The notes: generated from the letters alone by a model not told the origin. 42,353 bases of DNA from Bacteroidaceae bacterium (GCA_017633615.1 JAGBPB010000030.1:1-42353); one strand, 5' to 3'; numbered from the stretch's first letter, positions 1 to 10,458 are shown. A program made the numbers and translations.

Positions 1-1538
1 AGACCCTTAACGGTACCGGTGGTCTTGAAGTCCATATCACCCAGATGATCCTCATCACCAAGGATATCTGAAAGGACTGCATACTTGTCCTCGCCCGGGT
101 TCTTGATAAGACCCATTGCAATACCTGATACGGGGTTCTTGATCTTTACGCCGGCATCCATAAGAGCAAGTGTACCTGCGCAAACGGTAGCCATTGATGA
201 TGAACCGTTTGACTCAAGGATATCGGATACTACGCGTACGCAGTAGGGATAATCCTCAGGAATCTGGCCCTTGAGAGCACGCCATGCCAGATGACCGTGA
301 CCGATCTCACGACGACCCAGACTGCGCTGTGCCTTAGCCTCACCTGTGCAGAAAGGCGGGAAGTTGTAGTGGAGCAGGAAACGCTCATCGTGCTGATCCA
401 GCACGTCATCAACCATTTTCTCGTCATCCTTGGTACCCAGTGTTACAGAGCACAAAGCCTGTGTCTCACCACGGGTGAATATTGATGATCCGTGAGGTCC
501 GGGCAGGTAACCTACCTCGCACCAGATGGGACGGATATCGGTTGTCTTACGACCGTCCAGACGCTTGCCCTCATCGAGCACGCAGCGACGCATTGCATCG
601 CGCTCTACGTCGTGGTAGTAACGGTCTATCAGAGCATCCTTCTCAGCCAGCTCATCCTCACTCATATCAGCGTGAGCTGCATGATACTGCTCCTTGAACT
701 CATCACGTACAGCCTCAAAGTTGGCCTCACGTGAATGCTTATCTGTATTGCCCTCGGCAGCCAGGTTGTATGACTTCTGGTAGCAGGCATCCTTAACGGC
801 CTGACGGAGTTCCTCATCGTTAACCTCGTGGCAGTACTCGCGCTTAACGGTCTTGCCAACCTCCTCAGTCAACTCCATCTGAACCTTGCAATGCTTCTTG
901 ATCTCATCATGAGCGGCCTTCATGGCACCCAGCAGGTCAGACTCAGAGACCTCCTTCATCTCACCCTCTACCATCATGATGTTGTCATAGGTAGCGGCTA
1001 CCATTACATCCATATCGGCCTCTTCAAGCTGCTTGAATGTGGGGTCAATAACGTACTCACCGTTGATACGGGCTACACGAACCTCAGAAATCGGGCCCTG
1101 GAAAGGTATATCTGATACTGCCAGGGCTGCTGATGCAGCCAGACCGGCCAGAGCATCAGGCATCTGCTCTCCGTCAGCGGAGAACAATATGATGTTTACA
1201 AAAACTTCAGCGTGATAGTTGTCAGGAAACAAAGGACGCAGAGCGCGGTCAACCAGACGACATGTCAGAATCTCATAATCAGAGGGACGGCCTTCACGTT
1301 TTGTAAAACCGCCGGGATAACGTCCGATTGACGCATACTTCTCTCTATACTCTACCTGCAGCGGCATGAAATCAGTTCCGGGAACTGCATCTTTGGCGGC
1401 ACATACAGTGGCCAGGAGCATAGTTTTGCCACATGTCAGCATCACGGCTCCATCGGCTTGCTTTGCCAGTTTCCCGGTCTCCAGTTTGATGGTTCTGCCA
1501 TCAGGAAGCTGGAACTCTTTTGTTACAATTTTCATCAT
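1..1538 (-). CDS. pnp: Polyribonucleotide nucleotidyltransferase (PNPase), 3' part missing
   Basis: Phosphorolytic 3'-to-5' exoribonuclease of mRNA decay, cytoplasmic. The 512 codons present begin MMKIVTKEF and carry the first RNase PH domain, with a [17 protein letters not shown] block and RALRPLFP, typical of PNPases. Near the window edge the frame reads [12 protein letters not shown], the conserved stretch of the second, catalytic RNase PH domain. The KH and S1 RNA-binding domains lie beyond base 1. The first two codons are both ATG (1538 or 1535), and either could be the start. A good promoter lies upstream at 1592-1623 and overlaps that of the divergent isomerase operon. Identity is very secure; only the exact start is open. 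Confidence 0.97.
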   Translation of the reverse strand, partial: MMKIVTKEFQLPDGRTIKLETGKLAKQADGAVMLTCGKTMLLATVCAAKDAVPGTDFMPLQVEYREKYASIGRYPGGFTKREGRPSDYEILTCRLVDRALRPLFPDNYHAEVFVNIILFSADGEQMPDALAGLAASAALAVSDIPFQGPISEVRVARINGEYVIDPTFKQLEEADMDVMVAATYDNIMMVEGEMKEVSESDLLGAMKAAHDEIKKHCKVQMELTEEVGKTVKREYCHEVNDEELRQAVKDACYQKSYNLAAEGNTDKHSREANFEAVRDEFKEQYHAAHADMSEDELAEKDALIDRYYHDVERDAMRRCVLDEGKRLDGRKTTDIRPIWCEVGYLPGPHGSSIFTRGETQALCSVTLGTKDDEKMVDDVLDQHDERFLLHYNFPPFCTGEAKAQRSLGRREIGHGHLAWRALKGQIPEDYPYCVRVVSDILESNGSSSMATVCAGTLALMDAGVKIKNPVSGIAMGLIKNPGEDKYAVLSDILGDEDHLGDMDFKTTGTVKG

Positions 1539-1591
1539 TTTAATATTAAAACATCTAATAAAAAATATTCCTCTTTCAGAGTAAATTGCGG

Positions 1592-1623
1592 CAAAAGTAA
1601 TAGAAAATATGTATATTTGCAAA
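1592..1623 (-). promoter_or_regulatory. Promoter of pnp (-33 TTTG, 20-nt spacer, -7 TACTTTTG)
   Basis: Read on the minus strand, TTTG (1623-1620), exactly 20 bases, then TACTTTTG (1599-1592). This matches the Bacteroidota housekeeping consensus TTTG-N19..21-TAnnTTTG. The expected transcript start is near 1585, giving a leader of about 45 bases. Confidence 0.75.
1612..1619 (+). promoter_or_regulatory. -7 element TATATTTG of the isomerase-kinase operon
   Basis: A perfect TAnnTTTG match 33 bases before the ATG at 1652. A possible -33 TTGC at 1586-1589 is 22 bases away, slightly long. It sits directly beside the -33 box of pnp on the other strand. Confidence 0.6.
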
Positions 1624-1651
1624 CCATTTTTGAATCTTCATTGTATAAGTA

Positions 1652-2251
1652 ATGATAGAATCAATTAAAGACATCGTTTCAAGGGAAGCACAAGCAATTC
1701 TTAATATTCCCGTAGGCGATGAATATGAAAAGGCCGTGAATCTGATAGTTCATCACGTTCACGAATTAAACGGAAAGTTGATTACCAGCGGTATGGGTAA
1801 GGCTGGACAGATAGCCATGAACATGGCCACCACCTTCAGTTCTACAGGTACACCATCCATATTCCTTCACCCCAGCGAAGCTCAGCACGGTGACTTGGGT
1901 ATATTGCAGAAGAATGACCTCTTCCTGCTTGTTTCCAATTCAGGAAAGACACGTGAGATCCTGGAACTTATGGAACTGAGCCGCACACTTGATCCCACAC
2001 TCAATTTTATCGTACTCACCGGTAATACAGACAGTCCTTTGGCCCGTCAGGCAGATGTTGTACTAGGTACCGGCCATCCCGATGAAGTATGCGCTCTGGG
2101 CCTTGCGCCCACCACCAGCACTACCGTCATGAACGTTATAGGCGATGCTCTGGTGGTTGAAACCATGAAAAAGATTGGTTTCACCGTTGAAGAATATAAC
2201 AAACGTCACCACGGAGGCTATTTGGGAATGCGCTCCAAGAAACTGTTATGA
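1652..2251 (+). CDS. Single-domain D-arabinose-5-phosphate isomerase (KdsD/KpsF-type SIS protein)
   Basis: Converts D-ribulose 5-phosphate to D-arabinose 5-phosphate, the first step to Kdo for lipid A/LPS. The 199 residues are one SIS domain. Visible family residues are Lys50 in SGMGKAGQ, His79 in HPSEAQHGDLG, the phosphate-binding SNSGKT near 95-100, Glu102, Glu145 in GHPDEVCALGLAPTTSTT, and His186 near the end. These correspond to the catalytic set of E. coli KdsD. The two C-terminal CBS domains of E. coli KdsD (about 328 residues) are absent. Such short forms are known in Bacteroides, so this is a natural form and not a truncation. The stop overlaps the next start (ATGA), implying coupled translation with the sugar kinase. 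No other kds gene is nearby. Confidence 0.9.
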   Translation: MIESIKDIVSREAQAILNIPVGDEYEKAVNLIVHHVHELNGKLITSGMGKAGQIAMNMATTFSSTGTPSIFLHPSEAQHGDLGILQKNDLFLLVSNSGKTREILELMELSRTLDPTLNFIVLTGNTDSPLARQADVVLGTGHPDEVCALGLAPTTSTTVMNVIGDALVVETMKKIGFTVEEYNKRHHGGYLGMRSKKLL

Positions 2252-3174
2252 GAAAAATATTCGGAATAGGAGAAACCGTTTACGACATTCTTTTCCGAGG
2301 CGGCAAGCCCGTTGATGCTGTCCCTGGGGGCTCAGTTTTCAATGGGCTTATTTCACTTGGAAGAGTTGGCCTGGACTGCACCTTCATAACTGAGGTAGGT
2401 TCTGACATGGTTGGTCACATCATTCTGGACTTCATGCATGAAAACGGCATTAACAGCGATTATGTTTCATGCTATGAAGGTAAAAAAACCGCCATTTCAC
2501 TGGCATATCTGAACGAGCATAACGACGCCAAGTACAGTTTCTACAAGGACTATCCCAACAACCGTCTGGACTTTAAGTTTCCTGACATAAAGCCTGATGA
2601 TATTGTGGCATTCGGCGCCTATTTTGCTCTGAATCCCGTTTTGAAACCAAAGGTCCGTCCATTCCTGGAATATGCCAAAAAGCAGGGAGCCATACTCTAT
2701 TATGACCTGAACTTCCGTGACAATCATGTACATGAAGTGGAGGCATTGAGGGATACTTTCCGTGAGAACTATGGCCTGGCCGATGTGGTTCGCGGCAGTC
2801 ATGAGGATTTCATAAATATATTCGGACATGATGATTGCCGCAAGATCTATGGTGAAACGTCAAGATACTGCCCGCGTCTGATATGCACCAGAGGCAAAGA
2901 CGGTGTTCTTGTGATTGACCATGGGCAGGAATATGTTTTCAGCTCACGCTCCATCATGCCTGTAAGTACCATCGGCGCAGGAGACAATTTCAACGCCGGC
3001 ATTATTTACGGACTCATAAAAGAAGGAATCTGTCGTCAGGATCTGGATACAATCAACAAAGATAAGTGGAGCCGTCTGATAGGATACGGTATTGATTTTG
3101 GAACTGAAGCCTGTTTAAGCACATCAAATTATGTGAGTACTGAATTTGCAGACAGGCACAAAATATCCCGTTGA
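2248..3174 (+). CDS. PfkB/ribokinase-family carbohydrate kinase
   Basis: Cytoplasmic ATP-dependent sugar kinase of 308 residues, the usual length for the family. The N-terminal block GETVYDIL with the GGSVFNGLISLGRVG glycine-rich region matches PfkB signature 1. The C-terminal GAGDNFNAG (Asp246 as the likely catalytic base) matches signature 2. The substrate cannot be told from sequence; fructose-type sugars are common among Bacteroidales homologues. It overlaps the isomerase gene by four bases, and its stop is one base before the next ATG. The context suggests a role in sugar phosphate supply for the envelope, but that is inference. Confidence 0.88.
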   Translation: MRKIFGIGETVYDILFRGGKPVDAVPGGSVFNGLISLGRVGLDCTFITEVGSDMVGHIILDFMHENGINSDYVSCYEGKKTAISLAYLNEHNDAKYSFYKDYPNNRLDFKFPDIKPDDIVAFGAYFALNPVLKPKVRPFLEYAKKQGAILYYDLNFRDNHVHEVEALRDTFRENYGLADVVRGSHEDFINIFGHDDCRKIYGETSRYCPRLICTRGKDGVLVIDHGQEYVFSSRSIMPVSTIGAGDNFNAGIIYGLIKEGICRQDLDTINKDKWSRLIGYGIDFGTEACLSTSNYVSTEFADRHKISR

Positions 3175-3175
3175 A

Positions 3176-5137
3176 ATGAAAAAAAACAATGCCAGATCAA
3201 TCTTTAGAACACCATTCATGGTGATGATAAGGAATCTGGTCGTTGTCTATGCCTTTTTCCTTCTCTGTCACCCTATTTTTATCTGGTATAACTGGAACTC
3301 TCTGCAAGGTTCCATGCAGGGTATGATATGGCCCATGCTCAAGGGATCACTTGTATTTGACACAGCGGGAATAATGTATTTATGTGCCATATACATGGTA
3401 CTTATTATGCTCCCACTTCATTTCAAGGAGAAAAAATGGTTCTATCGGCTGACCAAGATAATCCTGGTGGTTATGGTTTCAATAGGGATTATGGCCAATC
3501 TGGTGGATACGGTATATTTCCCATACACAGGCTGCCGCAGCACTCTGAAAGTCCTTGATGAATTCAGCAATGAAAGTGGAGGTCAGATATTATCAATTAT
3601 ACTTAAGTCACTGCTTTCAAACTGGTATCTGGTTCTCCTGTACACAGCCTTTGTATGGGCCTTATGCAAATTCCTGACCATACCGGCCACCCTCCGATAC
3701 CGCAAACCATACGTTTATTACATTTTCAGAACACTATGTCTGGCCGTAACTGGCCTGTGCATGGTGGCCGGAATACGTGGAGGATTGGCTCATAACATAA
3801 GACCCATAACAATGAGTAACGCATACCGTTACGTAAATACACCCGCGCAGGCGGCCGCCATACTGAACACTCCGTTCTGCGTTATCCGCACTATGGGCAA
3901 TGAGGACATGAAAGTACCTGAATACTTCTCCGAAAAGGAACTTAATGAGATTTATTCACCCGTAATAATCCCTGATTCCACCGCAGTTTTCATCCCTAAG
4001 AACGTTGTGGTATTCATTCTGGAAAGTTTCGGTTCAGAATATATCGGAGCGATGAATCCCGGAACGGAAGGAATACATGACTGCACTCCTTTTATGGATT
4101 CTCTCATAGAAAAGTCACTCACCTTCGATGTGTCATTGGCCAACGGACGCAAGAGCATTGACGCCATGCCGTCAGTCCTGTCAGGCATACCCATGCTTAA
4201 GGACCATCTGTTCCTTACACCAACCATAATGTCCAAGGAGATTTCAGGATTGGCCAAGGAACTTGGAACCAAGGGTTACTACTCAGCCTTCTTTCACGGA
4301 GCGGATAACGGCTCCATGGGATTCCAGGCTTTCTCCAAGGTTATAGGATACAATGACTATTTCGGGATGGAGGATTTCCTTAAGAAGCCCCAGTATGGAG
4401 GAAACGCAGCCTTTGACGGATATTGGGCCATATGGGATGAAGAGTTCCTACAATACATGTGTGATGAGATAAGTTCATTCCGTGAACCGTTTGTAGCATC
4501 TGCCTTCACTGCATCTTCACATCATCCGTACAATATCCCCGAGAGTTATCAGAACATCTTCCCGGAAGAAGGAAATCTCCCAATATATCGGGGGATACGC
4601 TATTCAGACCATGCCCTGCAGCTCTTCTTTGAAAAGGCCTCAAAGCAGCCCTGGTTCAGCAACACCCTGTTTGTGCTTACGGCCGATCATACAAACCTTT
4701 CCGAGCATCCTGATTATCAGTCTGATTATGGAAATTTCCGTGTTCCCATCATATTCTACTGCCCAAGTGACAGCCTGAGCGGCAGACGTAATGCCATAGC
4801 ACAGCAGTCTGACATCTATCCCTCAATACTGGGTTATTTGAGTTATGACAAGACCGTTATCAGTTTCGGACAGGATCTGTTCAACACACCTGATGATGAG
4901 ACGTGGGGCGCAAACCTGCAAAACGGTCTCTATTCATACTATAAAGGCAACCTGATGATTCAGTTTGATGGAGAGCAAGAGACCGGCCTGTTTGCTTACA
5001 AACAAGACCCTACCCTCAAACAGAATCTCAAGGGAACCCTGCCCGCCACCGAGCAGGAGATGATGAAAAAACTCAAGGCACTGATCCAACAGTACCTTGA
5101 GTATATGACAACCAAAAAATTGGTTGTTAATCAGTAA
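3176..5137 (+). CDS. LTA-synthase-like membrane phosphotransferase/sulfatase-fold protein
   Basis: About 653 residues: roughly five N-terminal membrane helices (within residues 15-210), then an extracytoplasmic alkaline-phosphatase/sulfatase-fold domain. Family motifs seen are [12 protein letters not shown] (metal-binding Glu), [15 protein letters not shown] with the presumed nucleophile, SSHHPYNIP, and VLTADHTN. In LtaS the nucleophile is the Thr of a KTSD motif; here KSID puts Ser327 in that place. Bacteroidota make no lipoteichoic acid, so the likely job is moving a phospho-head group such as phosphoethanolamine or phosphoglycerol onto a glycolipid or glycan. I start at 3176 (MKKNN), one base after the kinase stop, and not at the in-frame ATG at 3146 inside the kinase gene. 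The 3' end overlaps purT by seven bases. Confidence 0.82.
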   Translation: MKKNNARSIFRTPFMVMIRNLVVVYAFFLLCHPIFIWYNWNSLQGSMQGMIWPMLKGSLVFDTAGIMYLCAIYMVLIMLPLHFKEKKWFYRLTKIILVVMVSIGIMANLVDTVYFPYTGCRSTLKVLDEFSNESGGQILSIILKSLLSNWYLVLLYTAFVWALCKFLTIPATLRYRKPYVYYIFRTLCLAVTGLCMVAGIRGGLAHNIRPITMSNAYRYVNTPAQAAAILNTPFCVIRTMGNEDMKVPEYFSEKELNEIYSPVIIPDSTAVFIPKNVVVFILESFGSEYIGAMNPGTEGIHDCTPFMDSLIEKSLTFDVSLANGRKSIDAMPSVLSGIPMLKDHLFLTPTIMSKEISGLAKELGTKGYYSAFFHGADNGSMGFQAFSKVIGYNDYFGMEDFLKKPQYGGNAAFDGYWAIWDEEFLQYMCDEISSFREPFVASAFTASSHHPYNIPESYQNIFPEEGNLPIYRGIRYSDHALQLFFEKASKQPWFSNTLFVLTADHTNLSEHPDYQSDYGNFRVPIIFYCPSDSLSGRRNAIAQQSDIYPSILGYLSYDKTVISFGQDLFNTPDDETWGANLQNGLYSYYKGNLMIQFDGEQETGLFAYKQDPTLKQNLKGTLPATEQEMMKKLKALIQQYLEYMTTKKLVVNQ

Positions 5138-6315
5138 ACCTTGACTTTCAGTTTGGCGTAGGCGCGCTCCACTTTCTCAAGAGCTTTCTCTACGCTCTCT
5201 GCACGGGCCAGAATTACGCCCATACGGCGATGCCCCTTTATAAACGGCTTTCCGAAGAAACGAACCTGAACATCGGGCTCAGAGAGAATCTCATCAACGT
5301 TCTCAAACTCAATCATGTTGGTGTCACCCTCAACAACGATGGCCTTTGATGCGCTGGGGCCGAAGAAGTTGATCTTGGGGATAGGAAGACCCAGGACGGC
5401 ACGTGCATGCAGAGCAAACTCTGAAAGATCCTGTGAAATCATTGTAACCATACCGGTGTCATGCGGACGGGGTGAAACCTCGCTGAACAGCACATTGTCA
5501 CCGCAAACGAACATCTCAACACCAAAGATACCGTAACCGCCCAGAGCGTCGGTAATCTTCTTTGCAATATCCTGGGCCTGAGCCAGAGCCTTGTCACTCA
5601 TGGGCTGAGCCTGCCATGACTCGCGGTAGTCACCGTCCACCTGATGGTGACCGATGGGGTTCAGAAATGTGGTACCTCCGCTGTGACGTACTGTAAGGAG
5701 AGTTATCTCATAGTCAAACTTTACAAAGCCCTCTACTATAACCTCACCGCCTCCGGCGCGACCGCCCTCCTGGGCAATCTTCCAAGAATTATCAGCATCA
5801 GCAGGAGTCTTGCAAACGCTCTGGCCGTGACCTGATGAACTCATGATAGGCTTAACAACGCAGGGAGTACCAATCTCCTTGATTGCTGCATCAAACTCTT
5901 CACGGGTGGCAGCAAAACGGTAATTTGAAGTAGGCAGGCCCAATGTCTCATGAGCCAGCTGGCGTATGCCCTTGCGGTTCATGGTGAGGAATGTGGCATT
6001 GGCGGTAGGAATAACGTTGTAACCCTCCTTCTCAAGCTTTACCAGCTCAGGGGTGGCGATAGCCTCTACCTCCGGAATGATCATATCCGGTTTTTCCTTT
6101 TCAATAATCTCGCGCAGACGGGCTCCGTCAAGCATTGACAGAACATAGCTGCGGTGGGCCACCTGCATGGCAGGGGCATTCTCATAACGGTCGAGAGCTA
6201 CGACCTCAACTCCATAACGCTGCAATTCAATTGCAACTTCTTTTCCAAGTTCACCTGAGCCGCAAAGCAGTGCTTTCTTGGCAACCTTGGTAAGCGGTGT
6301 TCCGATTTTTACCAT
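5131..6315 (-). CDS. purT: Formate-dependent phosphoribosylglycinamide formyltransferase (PurT)
   Basis: ATP-grasp enzyme converting GAR, formate and ATP to FGAR in purine synthesis. The 394 residues starting MVKIGTPLT are close to E. coli PurT (392). Visible are the N-terminal [29 protein letters not shown] nucleotide-fold region, the ATP-grasp core with [15 protein letters not shown], and a HDTGMVTM segment near the end of the fold. The start at 6315 was preferred over an in-frame ATG at 6348, which would overlap the exporter gene and add a cysteine-rich tail not seen in the family. It lies 13 bases after msbA, so it is probably co-transcribed, an odd pairing of purine and lipid genes. Confidence 0.95.
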   Translation of the reverse strand: MVKIGTPLTKVAKKALLCGSGELGKEVAIELQRYGVEVVALDRYENAPAMQVAHRSYVLSMLDGARLREIIEKEKPDMIIPEVEAIATPELVKLEKEGYNVIPTANATFLTMNRKGIRQLAHETLGLPTSNYRFAATREEFDAAIKEIGTPCVVKPIMSSSGHGQSVCKTPADADNSWKIAQEGGRAGGGEVIVEGFVKFDYEITLLTVRHSGGTTFLNPIGHHQVDGDYRESWQAQPMSDKALAQAQDIAKKITDALGGYGIFGVEMFVCGDNVLFSEVSPRPHDTGMVTMISQDLSEFALHARAVLGLPIPKINFFGPSASKAIVVEGDTNMIEFENVDEILSEPDVQVRFFGKPFIKGHRRMGVILARAESVEKALEKVERAYAKLKVKVY

Positions 6316-6328
6316 TGTTTTATGTTGT

Positions 6329-8173
6329 TTACAGTTGCTGCATATCATTAAGACGCTTGTAATAGCCGTTCAGAGCTATAAGTTCCTCATGTGTACCGCG
6401 CTCCACTATCCTACCTTCATGCAAAACGCAGATTTCATCAGCGTTTTTAATGGTTGACAAACGGTGTGCTATGGCTATTGTGGTACGGTCCTTCATAAGA
6501 CGCTCCAGAGCCTCCTGTACCAGACGCTCGGACTCGGTGTCAAGTGCGCTTGTGGCCTCGTCAAGAATCAGTATCGGCGGGTTCTTGAGTATGGCGCGGG
6601 CTATACTTATGCGCTGGCGCTGACCGCCGGAAAGCAAGCATCCGCGATCACCTATGTTGGTGTCATAACCGTTTTCGGTCTCCATAATGAAGTCATGGGC
6701 ATTGGCTATCTTGGCGGCAGCTATTACCTGCTCACGTGTGGCATCCTTGACACCGAACGTTATGTTGTTGTAGAACGTATCATTGAACAGTATGGCCTCC
6801 TGATTGACATTACCCATCAGGCTGCGTAATGACGCAAGAGAAATCTTGCGGATATCCTTTCCGTCAATGGTTATGGAACCTTTATCAACATCATAGAAGC
6901 GGGGCAGCAGATCAACCAGAGTGGATTTTCCAGAACCGGACTGACCCACCAAGGCTATTGTCTTGCCTCTGGGTATTGTAAGATTGATATCATGCAATAC
7001 CTCACGGCCGTCCTCATATGAGAATGAAACACCCTCAAATTTGATCTCATCAGCCAGTTCCTTAATCTCAGACGGATTTTCCGGATTCCTGATGTTATTC
7101 TCGGCAAGCAGAATCTTGTCAATACGCTCCACTGAAGCCATACCCTTGGGTATTGCATAGCCGGCTTTGGAGAAATCCTTGATAGGATTGATTACGCTGT
7201 AAAGAATGGTCAGATAGTAGATGAATGTAGGACCGTCAATGGGGGCGTTGGTTGAATTGAGAATGAGAGTGCCACCGTACCAGAGCACAACTACGATGAG
7301 CGCCGTACCCATGAACTCACTTACAGGATGAGCCAGAGCCTGACGCATATGAACCCTGTTGGAAGCCTTACGGAGTTGCTCACTGCTGCCGGCAAAGCGT
7401 TTTGACATTTTGCCTTCCGCAAGGAATGCCTTTATTACCCTGAGACCTCCCAACGTCTCTTCCAACTCAGACATGGTCTCACTCCAGAAAGACTGCACCA
7501 CCAGTGAGTTTGCCTTGAGCTTGCGGCCTATAGAGCCCATGACCCAGATAATGAGCGGACCGATGACCAATGTGAAAATGGTCAGCCGCCAGCTTATGGC
7601 AATCAGAGTACCCAGATATACCAGGATAAGTATCGGGTTCTTAATGAGCATGTCCAGCGACTGCGCAATGGAGTTCTCTATCTCCGATACGTCACCGCTC
7701 ATGCGTGTTATGATATCGCCCTTGCGCTCCTTGCTGAAGAAGCCCATGGGAAGACTGAGTATCTTGTTGTAAATCTGGATCCTTATGTCACGTACTATAC
7801 CGTTACGGAGCGGAACCATAACCGCAGCCGCACCGAAATAGCAGGCAGTCTTGAAGAAAGTCATCACTATCAGCACAAGACCCAGTATAAGAAGGGTCTT
7901 GGACTCGCCGTATTGGTTGATGAAATCAGTTACTTTGTAGAAAAAGTTATCCTTTACCAGGCTGAAGAACTCTTTCAATCCCTCTGCCTCTGAAAAGGGA
8001 ACATATTGATATGTCTCAGTGCTTATCTTGAATAGGATCCGCAGGATAGGAACTATCAGAGCAAAAGAGAAAACATTGAGAATTGCCGACAGGAGATTAT
8101 ATGTCACGCTCCCCACCAGATTGCGGCGGTATGGCCTGACAAAACGTCTCAGAAAAGCAAAAAGATCCTTCAT
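6329..8173 (-). CDS. MsbA-like ABC exporter (fused permease and ATPase)
   Basis: Half-transporter of 614 residues with six membrane helices (roughly residues 18-340) followed by an ATPase domain. Walker [10 protein letters not shown] is at about 410-418, followed by the signature [14 protein letters not shown], Walker [13 protein letters not shown], and the H-loop in AIAHRLSTI. The length and order fit lipid A flippase MsbA and its multidrug-exporter relatives. The neighbours (PAP2 phosphatase, acyltransferase, glycosyltransferase) favour a lipid substrate, but sequence alone cannot decide. Likely transcribed from the minus-strand TATATTCG element at 8199-8206 and read through into purT. Confidence 0.88.
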   Translation of the reverse strand: MKDLFAFLRRFVRPYRRNLVGSVTYNLLSAILNVFSFALIVPILRILFKISTETYQYVPFSEAEGLKEFFSLVKDNFFYKVTDFINQYGESKTLLILGLVLIVMTFFKTACYFGAAAVMVPLRNGIVRDIRIQIYNKILSLPMGFFSKERKGDIITRMSGDVSEIENSIAQSLDMLIKNPILILVYLGTLIAISWRLTIFTLVIGPLIIWVMGSIGRKLKANSLVVQSFWSETMSELEETLGGLRVIKAFLAEGKMSKRFAGSSEQLRKASNRVHMRQALAHPVSEFMGTALIVVVLWYGGTLILNSTNAPIDGPTFIYYLTILYSVINPIKDFSKAGYAIPKGMASVERIDKILLAENNIRNPENPSEIKELADEIKFEGVSFSYEDGREVLHDINLTIPRGKTIALVGQSGSGKSTLVDLLPRFYDVDKGSITIDGKDIRKISLASLRSLMGNVNQEAILFNDTFYNNITFGVKDATREQVIAAAKIANAHDFIMETENGYDTNIGDRGCLLSGGQRQRISIARAILKNPPILILDEATSALDTESERLVQEALERLMKDRTTIAIAHRLSTIKNADEICVLHEGRIVERGTHEELIALNGYYKRLNDMQQL

Positions 8174-8198
8174 CGGGCGAAAGCATTGATTCGTTGCG

Positions 8199-8206
8199 CG
8201 AATATA
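8199..8206 (-). promoter_or_regulatory. Probable -7 element TATATTCG for the msbA-like gene
   Basis: TATATTCG on the minus strand, 25 bases upstream of the ATG at 8173, one base off TAnnTTTG. No clear -33 TTTG at the expected distance. It is back-to-back with the plus-strand TAACTTTG at 8221. Confidence 0.4.
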
Positions 8207-8220
8207 CGAATTTTATTAGG

Positions 8221-8228
8221 TAACTTTG
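8221..8228 (+). promoter_or_regulatory. -7 element TAACTTTG of the envelope operon
   Basis: A perfect TAnnTTTG match 26 bases before the chosen ATG at 8255. This position supports the later start, because an ATG at 8186 would lie upstream of the promoter. The -33 region is weak: TTG at 8194-8196, spacer 24. Confidence 0.55.
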
Positions 8229-8254
8229 CGCATCTGTTGACAAGTTTTCAGCTC

Positions 8255-9478
8255 ATGACAGCCCGAACGAGAAAGATACTTTATGCAACGTTAATCCTGA
8301 TTGTTCCGCTCATCGGGACCAGGGCTGCAATATTGGGAAAAGACTCAGCCAGCATAGCATTCAAACCCGATTCTTTCACTGAACGCTCCCTGTTGCCTGC
8401 GACACTGCTTACCACAAGCATACTCTTTAACGACAACAATCTGGACAAACGGATAATCAAGCAGGGATACATTGTTTCACCGGCATTGCAATCAGCCAAC
8501 CTGATGCAATACTCCCCCGCCGCAATAATGCTGGCACTGAAGACAGTGGGAGTAAAAAGCCGCAGCGACTGGCCACGGATGCTTACCGCTGATATTGCAT
8601 CTGTAGCCATTATGACATCTGTTACGAATGCAACCAAATATTCAGTAAAAAGACAACGTCCTGACGGAAGGGAATGGAACTCCTACCCTTCGGGGCATAC
8701 CGCCACCGCATTCATGTGCGCCACTATGCTGCATAAGGAGTATGGTGAAACCCTTAGCCCATGGATAGGAGCCACCGGATATGGGATAGCCGCAACTACC
8801 GGCATTTTCCGGGTAATATCCAACAGACACTGGTGCTCAGATGTAATGGCAGGAGCAGCCATAGGCATATTCTCAACAGAGGCGGCATATGAACTCACAG
8901 ACCTTCTGTTCGGAGAGTACAGATTACACAGGCCCGTAATATTTACTGACATCACTGATATGCCCCGATGGAAATTCGGACTATATTCAGACTATAGCCT
9001 GACCTCCGATGTCTTTACGTCCGGACGATATGGCAACCCTGATGCCAAGCCCGCCTGTTCCATAGGCATTGATGCCACCTGGATGCCCTGGTACATAGGT
9101 CCTACACTGCGTGCAGGAGTAACCCAAATGAAATGGACCGGCACTCAGGATATATATCTGCCTGATAACGGAAGCGTAGCCGATGTATACACCATTGGTG
9201 CAGGTCTGGATATGGATATTCCTGTCATGAGCAGACTGAGCCTGAACGGCCAGGCTATCGCAGGATACTCACCAAAGGCCAACAGCTACAGTTTTCTGGA
9301 CGCACAGAATCAGCCGGTGGAATGGGAGATTCCGGCAGGTATGCATTATTTTGGAAATATAGGCTTGACACTCAGGACATCCTCATTTTCAAGTGTCAGC
9401 GTTCATGGAGGATTGGATTATTACGATAAGGTGTGGCGTTCATTCGTGATGGGCGCCAGATTCAATTATACATTCTGA
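8255..9478 (+). CDS. PAP2-superfamily phosphatase with C-terminal outer-membrane-barrel-like domain
   Basis: About 407 residues. The N-terminus looks like a signal peptide or anchor (MTARTRKILYATLILIVPLIG). The acid-phosphatase motif set is complete: Lys128 to Arg135-Pro136 (K-x6-RP), Pro145-Ser-Gly-His148 (PSGH), and Arg186 with His192 and Asp196 (R-x5-H-x3-D). So the enzyme should be active on a lipid or isoprenyl phosphate in the periplasm. From about residue 235 the chain changes to alternating aromatic/polar beta-strand-like stretches and ends in ...NYTF. A terminal Phe is the hallmark of barrels inserted by BamA. The barrel call is inference from pattern. It is first in a five-gene plus-strand run and overlaps no neighbour; the next ATG is two bases after its stop. 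Confidence 0.8.
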   Translation: MTARTRKILYATLILIVPLIGTRAAILGKDSASIAFKPDSFTERSLLPATLLTTSILFNDNNLDKRIIKQGYIVSPALQSANLMQYSPAAIMLALKTVGVKSRSDWPRMLTADIASVAIMTSVTNATKYSVKRQRPDGREWNSYPSGHTATAFMCATMLHKEYGETLSPWIGATGYGIAATTGIFRVISNRHWCSDVMAGAAIGIFSTEAAYELTDLLFGEYRLHRPVIFTDITDMPRWKFGLYSDYSLTSDVFTSGRYGNPDAKPACSIGIDATWMPWYIGPTLRAGVTQMKWTGTQDIYLPDNGSVADVYTIGAGLDMDIPVMSRLSLNGQAIAGYSPKANSYSFLDAQNQPVEWEIPAGMHYFGNIGLTLRTSSFSSVSVHGGLDYYDKVWRSFVMGARFNYTF

Positions 9479-9480
9479 TT

Positions 9481-10410
9481 ATGGCTAAGGTTATCGGATA
9501 TGTTCTGTACGGCATTGTCTGGGTTCTTTCTCTGCTCCCCCTCAGACTGCTATATCTCCTTGCGGATATAATATGGCTCATCATGTTCCTGTGTCCGCCG
9601 CTCAGATACCGCAAATCAATAGTTAGGAAGAATCTGGCACTCTCCTATCCGGAAAAGGACAGCAAATGGTTGCGCCGCACCGAACGCCGTTTTTACTATC
9701 AGTTTGCCTGCCAGATAATGGAGAGCCTCAAGACGGTATCGGCAGGAAAACGCTGGATAGAGCGTCACATAGAGTTTACCGGACAGGATAAACTGTATGA
9801 TGAGACCTTGAAAGGCAGATCGGGTATCGGCTATATCGGCCATATAGGAAACTGGGAATGGATTCCTTCCATGAATCTGTTTTTCACTGATATGAATGAC
9901 TTTGTGGGAGGCCAGGTCTATCACAGGCTGGAAAACAACATCATGGAGTTTTTCATGTACAAGCTGCGCAGCAAGTTCGGGACAGTCAATATACCCATGG
10001 AACAGGTGATGAGACGTTTCCTCAGCTACAGGAATGAGGGCAAGAAATTCTTTATAGGAATGATATCCGATCAGGTCCCCCTGTGGTGGAACATACATTA
10101 CTGGACACAGTTCATGAACAGAAAGACGCCTGTTTTTACTGGAGCTGAACGCCTGGCAAGAAAGATGGATCTGGAGGTATGGTATCTCCATATGACCCGT
10201 AAGCGCCGCGGATATTACCGTTGTGACATTCAGCTTGTTTATGAGCACACCAAAGATCTCCCGGAGTTTGCAGTTACAGAGAAATACATGCGTCTGCTTG
10301 AGGATAACATAAATGAATGCCCGGAACTGTGGCTCTGGACGCACAATCGCTGGAAACGTACCTGGGAGTGTTATCAGGAGTGGCTATCCCGCAATAAAAA
10401 CAATTCCTGA
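9481..10410 (+). CDS. LpxL/HtrB-family lipid A biosynthesis acyltransferase
   Basis: Inner-membrane enzyme of 309 residues expected to transfer an acyl chain to lipid A or a related glycolipid. It has an N-terminal membrane segment (residues 5-40). The catalytic H-x4-E motif is His121-Ile-Gly-Asn-Trp-Glu126, typical of Bacteroidota LpxL-like proteins where Glu or Asp may close the motif. A later SDQVP-like segment (SDQVPLWW) and ELWLWTHNRWK near the C-terminus also match the family. I chose the ATG at 9481, two bases after the previous stop, over 9433, which lies inside the upstream gene. Operon with the PAP2 phosphatase. Confidence 0.9.
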   Translation: MAKVIGYVLYGIVWVLSLLPLRLLYLLADIIWLIMFLCPPLRYRKSIVRKNLALSYPEKDSKWLRRTERRFYYQFACQIMESLKTVSAGKRWIERHIEFTGQDKLYDETLKGRSGIGYIGHIGNWEWIPSMNLFFTDMNDFVGGQVYHRLENNIMEFFMYKLRSKFGTVNIPMEQVMRRFLSYRNEGKKFFIGMISDQVPLWWNIHYWTQFMNRKTPVFTGAERLARKMDLEVWYLHMTRKRRGYYRCDIQLVYEHTKDLPEFAVTEKYMRLLEDNINECPELWLWTHNRWKRTWECYQEWLSRNKNNS

Positions 10411-10458
10411 TTTCAAGTTTTTTAGCTACTTTTACTGATTCAATAAAAAAACAACACA

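Noticed and set aside
1652..2251. Truncated KdsD missing CBS domains
   Set aside because: Single-domain isomerases are normal in Bacteroides, and the stop overlaps the next start cleanly.
5108..5127. Hairpin ACAACCAA-AAAA-TTGGTTGT as terminator
   Set aside because: It lies inside the end of the coding region, has no T run, and the convergent gene overlaps it closely.
9616..10344. 242-residue open frame on minus opposite the acyltransferase
   Set aside because: It lies wholly antisense to a clear LpxL-family gene and has no recognisable motif or promoter.
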